64,000 bases of DNA from Tubiluchus corallicola (lineage: Eukaryota > Priapulida > Priapulimorpha > Priapulimorphida > Tubiluchidae): assembly GCA_030141605.1 (NCBI GenBank), contig JAQGDQ010000468.1, positions 62,001 to 126,000 on the forward strand. The letters run 5' to 3'. The stretch's first letter is position 1. Every line of letters starts with the position of its first letter. The notes below the pieces were generated by a model, which did no database searches, was not told the origin of the DNA, and saw nothing but the letters and a program-made list of their open reading frames with translations. A program made the position numbers and the translations under genes. Positions 1 through 9,395 of this stretch are shown here, one piece after another.

Positions 1-2
1 AA

Positions 3-764
3 AGTCACTTTATAGGTGCGGCATACGGCATGGAAAAAATGATGGGAGTAGCAGACACACCCGTGCGCAAAATATTCAACTACGCTTCAAAAAACTTTAT
101 ATCCCATATGCCTATTGTATATGTACAAACAGTGGTAGGCTTGGGAGAAGACGGAGAATTGCACACAAGAGGACTGTACATAGGTGGCAGCAAAGAAGTC
201 TTCAACAAAGCGGCAGCACTATCACAGAAAGTAAACTTCAAAATGCTCAACTCCCCAGTCAAAAAAGCAGTGGTATACCTTGACCCATCTGAATTTAAAT
301 CAACATGGCTTGGAAACAAATCAATATATCGTACCCGAATGGCCATTCATGACGGAGGTGAACTGATTGTGCTTGCCCCCGCACTTAAGGAGTTTGGAGA
401 AGATATGGAAATTGACAGGCTAATACGCAAATACGGATATCGCGGTACACCTGCAACACTAGATGCTGTAAATAAAAACCCTGAACTGCGCAATAACCTG
501 AGCGCTGCTGCCCACCTTATACATGGCTCTTCAGAAGGAAGATTTTGTGTAACATACTGCCCAGGAAATGAAAAAGAAAACCTGACGAAAGAGGATATTG
601 AAGGAGTGGGATTTAAATACGCCAACCTGAATGAGATGACGCAAATGTACAACCCCAGCACCCTAAAAGAGGGCTGGAACACAATGCCCTCAGGCGAAGA
701 AATATACTATATCTCAAACCCCGCAATAGGACTATGGGCTTACAAAGAACGATTCAAAAAATGA
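3..764 (+). CDS. LarA-like (DUF2088) protein, C-terminal part, 5' end outside window
   Basis: The reading frame is open to the left edge, so the gene starts outside the window; about 254 codons are visible. The sequence resembles the C-terminal part of the nickel-dependent lactate racemase (LarA/DUF2088) family, with the stretches ADTPVRKIFNYASKN and IHDGGELIVLAPAL. LarA enzymes use a nickel-pincer cofactor to racemise 2-hydroxy acids; the N-terminal histidines that hold the metal would lie outside the window, so activity cannot be judged. The stop is 12 bp before pdxB, so the two are probably co-transcribed. A 2-hydroxy-acid racemase or epimerase next to a 2-hydroxy-acid dehydrogenase is suggestive, but the substrate is unknown. 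Confidence 0.7.
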   Translation, partial: SHFIGAAYGMEKMMGVADTPVRKIFNYASKNFISHMPIVYVQTVVGLGEDGELHTRGLYIGGSKEVFNKAAALSQKVNFKMLNSPVKKAVVYLDPSEFKSTWLGNKSIYRTRMAIHDGGELIVLAPALKEFGEDMEIDRLIRKYGYRGTPATLDAVNKNPELRNNLSAAAHLIHGSSEGRFCVTYCPGNEKENLTKEDIEGVGFKYANLNEMTQMYNPSTLKEGWNTMPSGEEIYYISNPAIGLWAYKERFKK

Positions 765-776
765 GAAAAAAGAACA

Positions 777-1901
777 ATGAAAATTATTGTTGACAACAAA
801 ATACCATACATAAAAGGTGCACTGGAACCATTTGCAAAGACTATTTATAAACCAGGAGCTGAAATAATGCCCGAAGACACTAAAAACGCCGATGCTTTAG
901 TCGTTAGAACCCGCACTCTCTGCAACAAAAAACTGCTGGCAAACTCAAAGGTAAAGTTCATAGCAACAGCCACTATCGGCTTTGACCATATTGACACAGC
1001 TTACTGCAAAAAAAGTGGCATAGAATGGGCTAACGCACCAAAATGCAACTCAGGCTCAGTAAAACAATACATTGCATCAGCATTAATGTTTCTGTCTCAA
1101 AAACACCACTTCTCCCTGGCAAATAAAACTATAGGCATAGTTGGAGTTGGTAATGTGGGCAAAAAAATAAGTAACATTTGTAATATACTGGGGATGAATG
1201 TGCTCCTCAACGATCCTCCAAGAGCAAGAAAAGAGGGCGCAGACAGATTCGTTGAATTGAGCAAAATAGCCGAAGAGGCTGATATAATCTCACTGCACGT
1301 ACCACTAAACAAAAAAGGAGTAGATAAAACCTACCACATAGTAGACGAACTACTCCTCAAAAAGATGAAAAAAAAACCATTTATAATAAACTCATGCAGA
1401 GGTGAAGTAGTTGAAACCTCAGCCTTAAAAAGTGCTCTGAAAAACAGGTCTATCACAGGCGCCGTCATTGATTGCTGGGAAAATGAGCCTGCAGTAGATA
1501 CCGAACTGTTGAAACTGTGTGACATCGGTACCCCACACATTGCAGGTTACTCAAAAGATGGCAAAGCTAACGGAACACAAATGAGCATACAGGCAATTAG
1601 CCGATTCTTTAACTTGGGAATAGATAACTGGCAATGTAAAAACATAGAACTCCCCAAAACCACTATAATAAATGTGGATAACAGAAACAAAACAGAACAA
1701 CAAATACTGTCAGAAGGAATACTTGCAACTTACAGCATTGAAGAGGACGATAGGAAACTAAGAAACTCTGTTGAAACATTTGAAAAACAACGTGAAGAAT
1801 ACCCTGTTAGAAGAGAGTTTGAATCTTATAAAATAAAAAAAGAGAACATACCGGGCAACACTATCACCAAACTTAAAAAGTTGGGATTTAAAATAATATA
1901 A
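777..1901 (+). CDS. pdxB: Erythronate-4-phosphate dehydrogenase
   Basis: A 374-residue protein of the D-2-hydroxyacid dehydrogenase family. It has the substrate-domain start VDNKIPYIKGAL, the NAD-binding Rossmann motif GIVGVGNVGKK at about 120-130, and the catalytic-domain stretch INSCRGEVV followed by DCWENEP. Length and the C-terminal extension after the catalytic domain fit PdxB, which oxidises 4-phosphoerythronate in the DXP-dependent pyridoxal phosphate pathway. It follows the LarA-like gene by 12 bp. Other 2-hydroxyacid dehydrogenases (SerA, GhrB) are the alternatives, but the N-terminus and length favour PdxB. Confidence 0.88.
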   Translation: MKIIVDNKIPYIKGALEPFAKTIYKPGAEIMPEDTKNADALVVRTRTLCNKKLLANSKVKFIATATIGFDHIDTAYCKKSGIEWANAPKCNSGSVKQYIASALMFLSQKHHFSLANKTIGIVGVGNVGKKISNICNILGMNVLLNDPPRARKEGADRFVELSKIAEEADIISLHVPLNKKGVDKTYHIVDELLLKKMKKKPFIINSCRGEVVETSALKSALKNRSITGAVIDCWENEPAVDTELLKLCDIGTPHIAGYSKDGKANGTQMSIQAISRFFNLGIDNWQCKNIELPKTTIINVDNRNKTEQQILSEGILATYSIEEDDRKLRNSVETFEKQREEYPVRREFESYKIKKENIPGNTITKLKKLGFKII

Positions 1902-1940
1902 ACGTAAACACGAAACAAACAAAAATAAATAAATAAAATT

Positions 1941-3395
1941 ATGACAAAAAAAGCTGACATTGGGCTAATTGGGCTCGCCGTGATGGGGGAAAACTTAGTA
2001 CTCAATATGGAGGATAAGGGGTTTACTGTTGCCGTTTACAACAGAACCACCGAAAAGGTTGATAAATTTATCAACGGGCGTGGAGCAGGGAAAAACTTTA
2101 TAGGGTGCCACACCATAGCAGACATGGTTGCAAACCTTGAGCGCCCCAGAAAAGTGATGATACTAGTAAAAGCAGGTGCTCCTGTCGATGCATTTATCGA
2201 TCAAATTATACCTCACCTAGAAGAAGGCGACATTATCATAGATGGTGGCAACTCCCATTTTCCCGACACAATTCGTCGTACCAAGTATGTCGAAAGCAAA
2301 AAACTGCTATACATTGGAACCGGCGTATCAGGCGGTGAGGAGGGTGCATTAAGAGGCCCCTCCATGATGCCCGGAGGCTCCCCTGAAGCATGGCCTCATG
2401 TAAAAAATATTTTTCAGTCGATTGCTGCTAAGGTAGAAGGTGGCTCTCCTTGCTGCGACTGGGTAGGAGAAGATGGTGCCGGACACTTTGTAAAAATGGT
2501 ACATAACGGTATTGAGTATGGAGATATGCAAATTATATGCGAATCTTATCAGCTAATGAAAGAGCTGTTAAAAATGAGCGCAGACGACATGCATAAAATT
2601 TTCACAGAATGGAATGAAGGTGAACTAGATAGCTACCTTATCCAGATAACACGTGACATACTGGGATACCGTGATGAAAATGGAGAACTGGTGGTTGAAA
2701 ATATTCTGGACACTGCAGGACAAAAAGGAACAGGTAAGTGGACAGGCATATCGGCACTTGACCTTGGTGTACCACTCACCCTAATAGGAGAATCGGTATT
2801 TGCACGCTGCCTCTCAGCACAGAAGGACCTGCGTGTAAAAGCTTCAAAAATACTGAACGGCCCTCTCCCCAAATTTAATGGAGACAAAGCACAATTTTTG
2901 AAAGACATAAAAGATGCCCTTTACGGTGCAAAAATAATCTCATACGCACAGGGCTACAACCTTATGCGGGATGCAGCCAAAGAGTATAAATGGAACCTGA
3001 ACAATGGTGGAATTGCACTAATGTGGCGCGGTGGATGCATTATCCGCTCCGTATTTTTAAAAGACATAAAAAAAGCTTTTGACAACAACCCCGGGCTGGA
3101 AAACCTCCTGCTTGATCCGTTCTTTAAAAAGACAGTTGAGGCCGCTCAGGCAGGATGGAGACGTGTTTGCTCCACAGCACTGGAAAACGGGATACCTGTA
3201 CCTGCACTTACATCTGCACTGTGCTACTTTGATGGTTTTCGCAGTGAACGCCTACCCGCCAATCTACTACAAGCCCAGCGGGACTACTTTGGAGCACACA
3301 CATACGAGCGGATAGACAAACCGCGCGGAGAGTTCTTTCATACTAACTGGACAGGACACGGCGGAGATACAGCAGCAAGTACATACGAAGTTTAA
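1941..3395 (+). CDS. gnd: 6-phosphogluconate dehydrogenase, decarboxylating
   Basis: A 484-residue full-length long-type enzyme. The N-terminal nucleotide-binding motif GLAVMGENLVLNM is at about residues 10-22, DGGNSHFPDT and GVSGGEEGALRGPS form the substrate site, and KMVHNGIEYGDMQ holds the catalytic lysine region. It converts 6-phosphogluconate to ribulose 5-phosphate with NADP in the oxidative pentose phosphate pathway in the cytoplasm. It starts 39 bp after pdxB and could share its transcript. No zwf or pgl gene is seen nearby. Confidence 0.97.
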   Translation: MTKKADIGLIGLAVMGENLVLNMEDKGFTVAVYNRTTEKVDKFINGRGAGKNFIGCHTIADMVANLERPRKVMILVKAGAPVDAFIDQIIPHLEEGDIIIDGGNSHFPDTIRRTKYVESKKLLYIGTGVSGGEEGALRGPSMMPGGSPEAWPHVKNIFQSIAAKVEGGSPCCDWVGEDGAGHFVKMVHNGIEYGDMQIICESYQLMKELLKMSADDMHKIFTEWNEGELDSYLIQITRDILGYRDENGELVVENILDTAGQKGTGKWTGISALDLGVPLTLIGESVFARCLSAQKDLRVKASKILNGPLPKFNGDKAQFLKDIKDALYGAKIISYAQGYNLMRDAAKEYKWNLNNGGIALMWRGGCIIRSVFLKDIKKAFDNNPGLENLLLDPFFKKTVEAAQAGWRRVCSTALENGIPVPALTSALCYFDGFRSERLPANLLQAQRDYFGAHTYERIDKPRGEFFHTNWTGHGGDTAASTYEV

Positions 3396-3598
3396 AAATC
3401 GTACGGTATCATCAAAAACAGGGGAATGAAAACAATTAAATAGAAAACAGGTATTACAAAACACAAAGAGACTTTTTATCTCCAAGCACGGTGAAACACA
3501 GTAAATTACACTTGTAAATAGAAATAAAACCTCCTATTTAGAGTAGATATACCTCGTATCGTTCCCCTGAAATTGATGTTGAATTTAAAAATTTATTT

Positions 3599-3606
3599 TA
3601 CTTTTG
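3599..3606 (+). promoter_or_regulatory. Candidate -7 element for tRNA-Phe
   Basis: TACTTTTG matches the Bacteroidota -7 consensus TAnnTTTG and ends 25 bp before the tRNA. A TTG at 3579-3581 is a possible -33 element with a short 17-bp spacer. Confidence 0.5.
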
Positions 3607-3631
3607 GCACCGTAAAACGATAATTAAACAT

Positions 3632-3638
3632 GGTACCA

Positions 3639-3679
<41 letters not shown>

Positions 3680-3704
3680 CCTGGTTCAATTCCAGGTGGT
3701 ACCA
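3632..3704 (+). tRNA. tRNA-Phe (GAA)
   Basis: 73 nt fold into a standard cloverleaf. The acceptor GGTACCA pairs with TGGTACC, with discriminator A at 3704. The D arm is GCTC...GAGC. The anticodon stem ACGGA/TCCGT carries loop CTGAAAA, so the anticodon is GAA at 3665-3667. The T arm is CCTGG-TTCAATT-CCAGG. CCA is not encoded. A T-run follows directly. Confidence 0.97.
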
Positions 3705-4004
3705 CTTTTTAGTTGCCCACTTGCAAATATTTTATAACTCCTTTTTTACCTGCGCCCTTTTTAAACTTAAGTACCGGAAAAAGGTAGAAAGCCTCAAGTA
3801 TAATATCTCAAACAAATACCTAAACTCCTACTTGAGTTGTAATATAAATTGCCCTAAAAGCTTTACAAAAGCCTCGCTCTTGTAGTTAAAAATTTGATCA
3901 GTACTTTTAATTACCTTCCTCTCTAGAAATTTCTTAAACCTTAAGCTTATCAGCCTAGTATCTAATAAAGTTTCAGATCAAACCACTTTGCGCTTCATTT
4001 TAAT

Positions 4005-4036
4005 TTTGAAATTTGAGATATTATTATGTAACTTTG
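4005..4036 (+). promoter_or_regulatory. Candidate promoter upstream of the SPOR lipoprotein
   Basis: TTTG at 4005-4008 and TAACTTTG at 4029-4036 are separated by 20 bp, the expected layout of a Bacteroidota housekeeping promoter. It lies about 100 bp before the gene at 4138. The rest of 3705-4137 shows no gene or repeat that I recognise. Confidence 0.5.
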
Positions 4037-4137
4037 CGACGTATTTTAATTAGAGATGAATTAGTTTTTTTAACTACTCTAGCTATTAGAGAATATGTAT
4101 GGAGGAGAGGGGTAATGACAATTAAAAATACTATAAA

Positions 4138-4599
4138 ATGAATAAATATCTGATAATTGCGATTACAGTTGTTTTTACTTCTATTATTTCTTGTAAAAAC
4201 AAGAAGAAAGATGAGCAATCCTTGCAAATAGAACAACTGCAACCACCTCCTTCGATAATTCCTGAAAAAGAGGTGGAAGTTATTGACACAGAGCCTGTCG
4301 ATATTGACACAGTGTCTTACTTTGTTGATGAAGGAGTAAATATAGACGACAAATACTTTGTTGTTGTTAACAGCTACACAATATCTGAATTTGCAGCAGA
4401 GCGCAACAAACACTGGCAGAAATTTGGGTTCAACTCAAAAGTGATTATGAAAAATGATGATGGATACTATAGACTTGTACTTAAATCCTTTGATAATCAC
4501 AATGATGCTACAATAGCTAGCCTAAGCCTGCGCGAAGAAAATGAAGAATTTAGTGATGCCTGGGTTATATCGCGGGGATATAAAATTGAGGAGCACTAG
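4138..4599 (+). CDS. SPOR-domain-like lipoprotein
   Basis: 153 residues. The N-terminus is a lipoprotein signal with the cysteine at residue 20 (SIISC), followed by a lysine- and glutamate-rich linker. From about residue 75 to the end it resembles a SPOR domain: a YFVVVNSYT strand, a helix, then YYRLVLKSF and a closing strand. SPOR domains bind glycan strands lacking stem peptides and often mark cell-division or envelope proteins. It is a single gene with its own promoter. The SPOR assignment is by pattern and should be treated as likely, not certain. Confidence 0.65.
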   Translation: MNKYLIIAITVVFTSIISCKNKKKDEQSLQIEQLQPPPSIIPEKEVEVIDTEPVDIDTVSYFVDEGVNIDDKYFVVVNSYTISEFAAERNKHWQKFGFNSKVIMKNDDGYYRLVLKSFDNHNDATIASLSLREENEEFSDAWVISRGYKIEEH

Positions 4600-4742
4600 C
4601 ATATAGAACCACTTTCACTCTTAATATTCTGTTTTTCAAGGTAAAGAAGAAGTAGCTTTATCTCTAAGCTTTTATCAAAATAGCTATAGTTGACTTTATT
4701 CCATCATCTCCTTAAGCTCTTCTACCGTAAAAATGAAACCTC

Positions 4743-4771
4743 TTAACCGTAACCCTTTGGGTTACGATTAA
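4743..4771. other. Hairpin, 13-bp stem with one mismatch
   Basis: TTAACCGTAACCC, a TTT loop, and GGGTTACGATTAA form a stable stem. No T-run follows, so it is not a classical terminator. It touches the left edge of repeat copy A. The rest of 4600-5107 holds copy A and no gene. Confidence 0.55.
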
Positions 4772-4873
4772 GGAAGAACTCTATAAAAGCCACTCCTTAC
4801 TAGTACAAATAAGGATTGGGGGCTTTGAAGAGAATATTAATAAAAAGTGAATTTTGATAGCACTCAAAACCTC
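4771..4873 (+). repeat. MITE-like repeat copy A (left end missing)
   Basis: A decayed copy of the dispersed repeat. It keeps the middle (CCACTCCTTA at about 4790 and GAATATTAATAAAAAG at about 4831-4847) and a degenerate right end closing with CCTC at 4873. The first 40 bp or so of the usual left end are not recognisable. It points toward fabD, 234 bp downstream. Confidence 0.6.
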
Positions 4874-5107
4874 TTGCGCTTTTTGCAGTAGTAAGCCAAA
4901 AACATTACCATAAAGAATCTGAAAAACCTGAATATAAGTGCCCTACACAAACGATTCAACATCTATACAAAACAACACACATATAAATAAAAACTGTCTT
5001 GAAAAAACACTCTTTCTTTTGAAAAGACGGTATTTCAATCTTAAATAACATATATTTACAAGCATAAAAACAAATACAATAAAACCTCTTAAAATATAAA
5101 TTAACTG

Positions 5108-5995
5108 ATGAATGCATATATCTTCCCCGGACAGGGAGCACAATTTCCAGGAATGGGCATGGATCTGTATGAAAATTCAGACACAGCTAAGAGCCTGTTT
5201 AACAAGGCAAATGAGATTCTAGGTTTTCGCATCACCAACCTTATGTTTGAAGGTAACGATGAAGACCTTAAACAAACAAAAGTTACTCAGCCTGCTATCT
5301 TCCTTCACTCTGTGATATTAGCAAAAACGTTGAAAAATCTCGCCCCCGATATGGTTGCCGGCCACTCGCTGGGAGAATTCTCTGCTCTCGTTGCAAACAA
5401 AACACTCTCTTTTGAAGACGGGCTCGCTCTAGTTTCAGAGCGCGCTATGGCAATGCAAAAAGCCTGTGAAGCGGAACCCTCTACAATGGCTGCTATAGTT
5501 GGACTTAGCGATGAAGAGGTAGAAAAAGTTTGTGCAGATATTGATGATATTGTTGTGCCTGCCAACTATAACTGCACCGGACAGTTGGTTATTTCAGGCT
5601 CCGTAAAGGGAGTTGACCTAGCATGTGAAAAACTTACTGAATCAGGGGCTAAAAGAGTTATTAAACTTATGGTCGGAGGAGCTTTTCACTCTCCGTTAAT
5701 GGAATCTGCCAGGACAAGGCTGGCCAGGGCAATAGAATCAGTAAAATTTAACACCCCTATTTGCCCTATCTATCAAAATGTCAATGCACTACCTGTGTCT
5801 AATCCGAGTGAGATCAAAAAAAACCTGATTGCTCAACTTACAGCTCCTGTAAGATGGACACAAATAGTAGAAAATATGATTGCTGATGGAGCCGCCTCCT
5901 TTACAGAAATAGGGCCGGGAAAAGTGTTGCAGGGGCTGGTAAAAAAGACCAACAGGAGTATGGAAACATTTGGAATAAGTGCATTTCAGGAATAA
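5108..5995 (+). CDS. fabD: Malonyl-CoA:ACP transacylase
   Basis: 295 residues, normal for FabD. The start has FPGQGAQFPGMG, the nucleophile is Ser87 in GHSLGEFSA, and the catalytic histidine region is GGAFHSPLM near residue 200. The enzyme moves malonyl from CoA to acyl carrier protein to start fatty acid elongation in the cytoplasm. It stands alone, preceded by a 508-bp gap holding repeat copy A and followed by a bidirectional terminator. Confidence 0.97.
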   Translation: MNAYIFPGQGAQFPGMGMDLYENSDTAKSLFNKANEILGFRITNLMFEGNDEDLKQTKVTQPAIFLHSVILAKTLKNLAPDMVAGHSLGEFSALVANKTLSFEDGLALVSERAMAMQKACEAEPSTMAAIVGLSDEEVEKVCADIDDIVVPANYNCTGQLVISGSVKGVDLACEKLTESGAKRVIKLMVGGAFHSPLMESARTRLARAIESVKFNTPICPIYQNVNALPVSNPSEIKKNLIAQLTAPVRWTQIVENMIADGAASFTEIGPGKVLQGLVKKTNRSMETFGISAFQE

Positions 5996-6076
5996 GCACA
6001 GGCTCAGCACCTCCAAAACACACCATTTTACCAGTACCTTTGCCTTTAAACGTATACTTTAATTTTAATATAATAT

Positions 6077-6121
6077 AAAAAATGAGGCTGTCTCATAACA
6101 CAAGAGGCAACCTCATTTTTT
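6077..6121. terminator. Bidirectional terminator between fabD and galM
   Basis: AAAAAATGAGG at 6077-6087 pairs perfectly with CCTCATTTTTT at 6111-6121, and the inner bases add further pairs. It is A-rich before and T-rich after, so it serves both convergent genes. Confidence 0.85.
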
Positions 6122-6138
6122 ATATCTTATAACCTTGC

Positions 6139-7290
6139 CTACTTTACAGAAAACTTATATACCGTCACTGACTCGTAAACCTCGCCAGGCCTTAGCACTG
6201 TTGTAGGATACTCGGGGTTGTTGGGGGAATTGGGAAAATGCTGTGTCTCCAAGCAGAAACCCGAACGCTTCCCGTAAGGGAGCCCTCTCTTACCTATCTC
6301 TGTCCCATCAAGGAAGTTTCCTGTATAAAACTGCACCGAGGGCTCAGTAGTATAAACCTCCATAAAACGTCCACTAACCGGCTCATAAGCACTGGCAGCA
6401 AATATCAACCCATCCTTGCCCCCCCTGCTTAACGCCCACGCATGATCATACCCGTTTCCATAAACCATAATATCAAAACTAGAATCAATATCCTTACCTA
6501 TTAACCTGGGAGAAGTGAAATCCATGGGGGTGTTGAGTATATCTGTAAACCTACCGGTTGGGATTAAATCATTACCTGTTACCTCGGCAACCTTATCACC
6601 ATTTATCACAACCTCATGATCAAGAATAGTTCCATTTCCCTCCCCCTTCAAGTTAAAATAAGAGTGATTAGTAAGATTTATCACTGTGGGCTTATCTGTA
6701 ATCGCCTTATAATCAACCCTTAACTCATTATCATCTGTCAAAGTAAACGTTACATCAACGCTAAGGTTACCGGGGAAGCCGTTCTCACCATCCGGGCTCA
6801 GATAGCTAAACTTAACAGCCTTACCATAAGCCGTTACCATCTCTTTAGCATCAAACACCTTCACATAAAAGCCGTCAGGACCACTATGCAAACAGTTTGC
6901 TCCATTATTTACAGGTAGACTATAGACCTGCCCATCCAGCTCAAACTTCCCATTGGCAATACGATTAGCAAAGCGCCCTATTGTAGCTCCAAAGCTCTTA
7001 ACTCCACCTATATAATCATCAATGCTGTTATAACCCAAAGCCACATCGGCAATATTCCCATCTCTGTCAGGCACACACAAATTGACAACTTTACCACCAT
7101 AATTGGTAAAAGTTACCTTCATACCATTCTTGTTCTCAAGTGCAAACAGGCTTATCTGCTTCCCATGCAGTTTTTTCTCAAACATCTTCTTTTGCGCACA
7201 CAACGCATCTTTCTCACCAGAGGTCTTTTTCCCTCCAAACTTACAACTGGCCAAAATCGCTATTAAAGCCAGAATCAAAACTCTCATCAT
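6139..7290 (-). CDS. galM: Aldose 1-epimerase (galactose mutarotase), lipoprotein
   Basis: 383 residues. A lipoprotein-type signal (LIAILASC, cysteine at residue 16) suggests membrane anchoring, as is common for Bacteroidota mutarotases. The family signatures are GATIGRFANRIANG, NLTNHSYFNL with the catalytic histidine, and FCLETQHFPNSPNNP with the catalytic glutamate near the C-terminus. It interconverts alpha and beta anomers of aldoses such as galactose and glucose. It is a single gene between two convergent or tandem neighbours. Confidence 0.93.
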   Translation of the reverse strand: MMRVLILALIAILASCKFGGKKTSGEKDALCAQKKMFEKKLHGKQISLFALENKNGMKVTFTNYGGKVVNLCVPDRDGNIADVALGYNSIDDYIGGVKSFGATIGRFANRIANGKFELDGQVYSLPVNNGANCLHSGPDGFYVKVFDAKEMVTAYGKAVKFSYLSPDGENGFPGNLSVDVTFTLTDDNELRVDYKAITDKPTVINLTNHSYFNLKGEGNGTILDHEVVINGDKVAEVTGNDLIPTGRFTDILNTPMDFTSPRLIGKDIDSSFDIMVYGNGYDHAWALSRGGKDGLIFAASAYEPVSGRFMEVYTTEPSVQFYTGNFLDGTEIGKRGLPYGKRSGFCLETQHFPNSPNNPEYPTTVLRPGEVYESVTVYKFSVK

Positions 7291-7459
7291 AACTATTAGA
7301 TAATTTAATTATTTAACTACTCCAAAAATTCAACTCCTAAAACTAACTCAAACATAAATACTTTGGTAACCTTGCAACCTCTGCAAAAAACCAAATCGAC
7401 TACATACTCAAAAACTAAAGACCTCTATCTTGGCTCAGGTACGATAAAAATAATCTCCC

Positions 7460-8857
7460 CTACTCCGCCATTACCTCTTCAATCTCTTCAATGGTTATGG
7501 GAAGCCGCTCGCCTATTATCTCTGCTCCTGTCTCAGTTATCACTATATCATCTTCCAGGCGTACTCCCCCAAACTTTCTATACTCTTCAATCTTGTCGTA
7601 ATTCAAAAAATCTACATTGCGCTTCTCACTTTTCCATTTATCAATCAATGCCGGAATAAAATATATGCCGGGCTCATTAGTTATCACAAAATTGGGTTGT
7701 AGCTGCCTACCCATACGCAGATAAGCCGTACCAAACTGCTCTGATGGCCTAGTTTCATTATCATACCCAACATGAATCTGCCCATAATCCTCCATATCAT
7801 GAACATCCAGTCCCATCATGTGCCCCAGTCCGTGCGGAAAAAACAGAGCATGAGCACCACTCGAAACTGCATCCTTAACATTCCCTTTCATCAGCCCCAT
7901 ATCCTTCAAGCCACTGGCAATAAGCTCTGCTACTTCTATATGCACTTCCAGGTAGGTCATACCGGGCCTTGTCTTTTCTATTGCCAGATTATTGGCCGAC
8001 AACACAATACTATAGATATCACGTTGTCTGCTACTAAACTTCCCTCCTACCGGAATCGTTCTCGTAAAATCAGAAGAGTAACACATATCTGTCTCTGCCC
8101 CTGCGTCAATAAGCAGTAACCTGCCCTCCTGCAATATCTGCGAATGATCATGGTTGTGAAGTATCTCCCCGTCCTGACTCAATATAATAGGAAATGAAAC
8201 AGCACCACCGTGAGACAGAGCTAGCCCCTCAATAAATCCCGCAACCTTCTGTTCAGGCACTCCGGGCCTGGCCATCTTCATCGCCGCAACATGCATCTCA
8301 TAACCAATCTTACACGCTTTCGTAATCTCAGCAATCTCAAACTCATCTTTCACCGAACGCAAATCAATAATACTTTTTATAAGCTCCGCCGAAACATAAT
8401 CTGTTAGCTTAGCTGTATGTACCCCAAGCAACTCCTTCAACAACAGCTTATTTTCTGCCCTGTAAGGAGGCAAAAAATGAACTCTCCTGCCTTTCCACAG
8501 CAAGGTATTCACATAAGTAAACACCTCAGAATATTGACCTGTATGCCTCACACCGACAAGCGAAGCTTTATCCCTCAAAGGGCTTTTATTTCCCATCCAT
8601 ATAACATCCTCAATAGATATATCATCACCAAAAATGTAATCTTTACCCTCATCAATATCAATAATACCAAAAAGCCCGGGTGCATTTAACCCAAAAAAAT
8701 AGAGAAATGTGCTATCCTGCCTGAAGCGGTAAGAATTGGCAGGGTAGTTCATGGGAGACTCCTGATTCCCCGGAATAAGAACTACACCCCCGCTCATCTT
8801 ATCACGGAGAAGCCTTCTCCTTCTTTCATATACATGCTTATCAAACATACCTTTCAT
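7460..8857 (-). CDS. pepP: Aminopeptidase P family protein (Xaa-Pro aminopeptidase)
   Basis: 465 residues with the creatinase-like N-terminal domain and a C-terminal M24 pita-bread domain. Metal ligands are visible in order: LLIDAGAETD, SSDFTRT, PHGLGHMMGLDVHD, TNEPGIYF and VRLEDDIVIT. It removes the N-terminal residue from peptides with proline in second place, using two manganese ions in the cytoplasm. It is monocistronic on the minus strand. Confidence 0.93.
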   Translation of the reverse strand: MKGMFDKHVYERRRRLLRDKMSGGVVLIPGNQESPMNYPANSYRFRQDSTFLYFFGLNAPGLFGIIDIDEGKDYIFGDDISIEDVIWMGNKSPLRDKASLVGVRHTGQYSEVFTYVNTLLWKGRRVHFLPPYRAENKLLLKELLGVHTAKLTDYVSAELIKSIIDLRSVKDEFEIAEITKACKIGYEMHVAAMKMARPGVPEQKVAGFIEGLALSHGGAVSFPIILSQDGEILHNHDHSQILQEGRLLLIDAGAETDMCYSSDFTRTIPVGGKFSSRQRDIYSIVLSANNLAIEKTRPGMTYLEVHIEVAELIASGLKDMGLMKGNVKDAVSSGAHALFFPHGLGHMMGLDVHDMEDYGQIHVGYDNETRPSEQFGTAYLRMGRQLQPNFVITNEPGIYFIPALIDKWKSEKRNVDFLNYDKIEEYRKFGGVRLEDDIVITETGAEIIGERLPITIEEIEEVMAE

Positions 8858-9066
8858 TTTTAAATCACTATTTCATCCTCCATTACAAAACTACAAATTA
8901 ATTTATCAAACTCAGAAGAGGGATGTAATCTGTAAAAGAAACCCTAGAAAAAAGGAGGTATCTCGTGCCATGAGATCGGCAAAGTGTGAATATAAGCTCC
9001 TCTAATCTTTAGGGAAAATAAATATTAAATAAACATACAACTTGGTGTAAACCTGGCTTATAAATT

Positions 9067-9095
9067 TTTGAGTTGTGAATAATTAGATATCTTTG
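9067..9095 (+). promoter_or_regulatory. Candidate promoter upstream of the DUF5686 gene
   Basis: TTTG at 9067-9070 and TATCTTTG at 9088-9095, 17 bp apart. The gene starts 300 bp later and repeat copy B lies between, so the leader transcript would contain the repeat. The rest of 8858-9220 shows nothing recognisable. Confidence 0.4.
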
Positions 9096-9220
9096 CGCGG
9101 AATTTTATTTCATAACATGTATATTATGTGACTCTTTCATTTTTGAAACCATCACGTAATTAATCTAATATATCGTCAATAGAAAAACAGAATGCCTTGT
9201 AGCTACCGGCATTATAAAAT

Positions 9221-9374
9221 GAAGCCCTTGCGAATCAAAAACTTTGATCCAGGTTGAGAAAAAATTCGATGACAAGCCACTCCTTGTCCATATAAATAAG
9301 AGTGTCGATAAGGGCTCTGACGAAAAAAAACATTAACAAAAAGATAAATCTTGCTAAGGTCTTGTAGAAGCCTC
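9221..9374 (+). repeat. MITE-like repeat copy B
   Basis: Left end GAAGCCCTTGCG, then the core stretch AGGTTGAGAAAAAATTCGAT, CCACTCCTTGTCC and the GACGAAA...CATTAACAAAAAGAT block, and a right end closing GAAGCCTC at 9374. The end lies 21 bp before the ATG at 9396 and points toward it. Confidence 0.8.
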
Positions 9375-9395
9375 ACCAATTAATAAAATCTCAGG

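Noticed and set aside
4621-4742. Small genes in the gap before repeat copy A
   Set aside because: Only short, unsupported frames; no start signal or family likeness.
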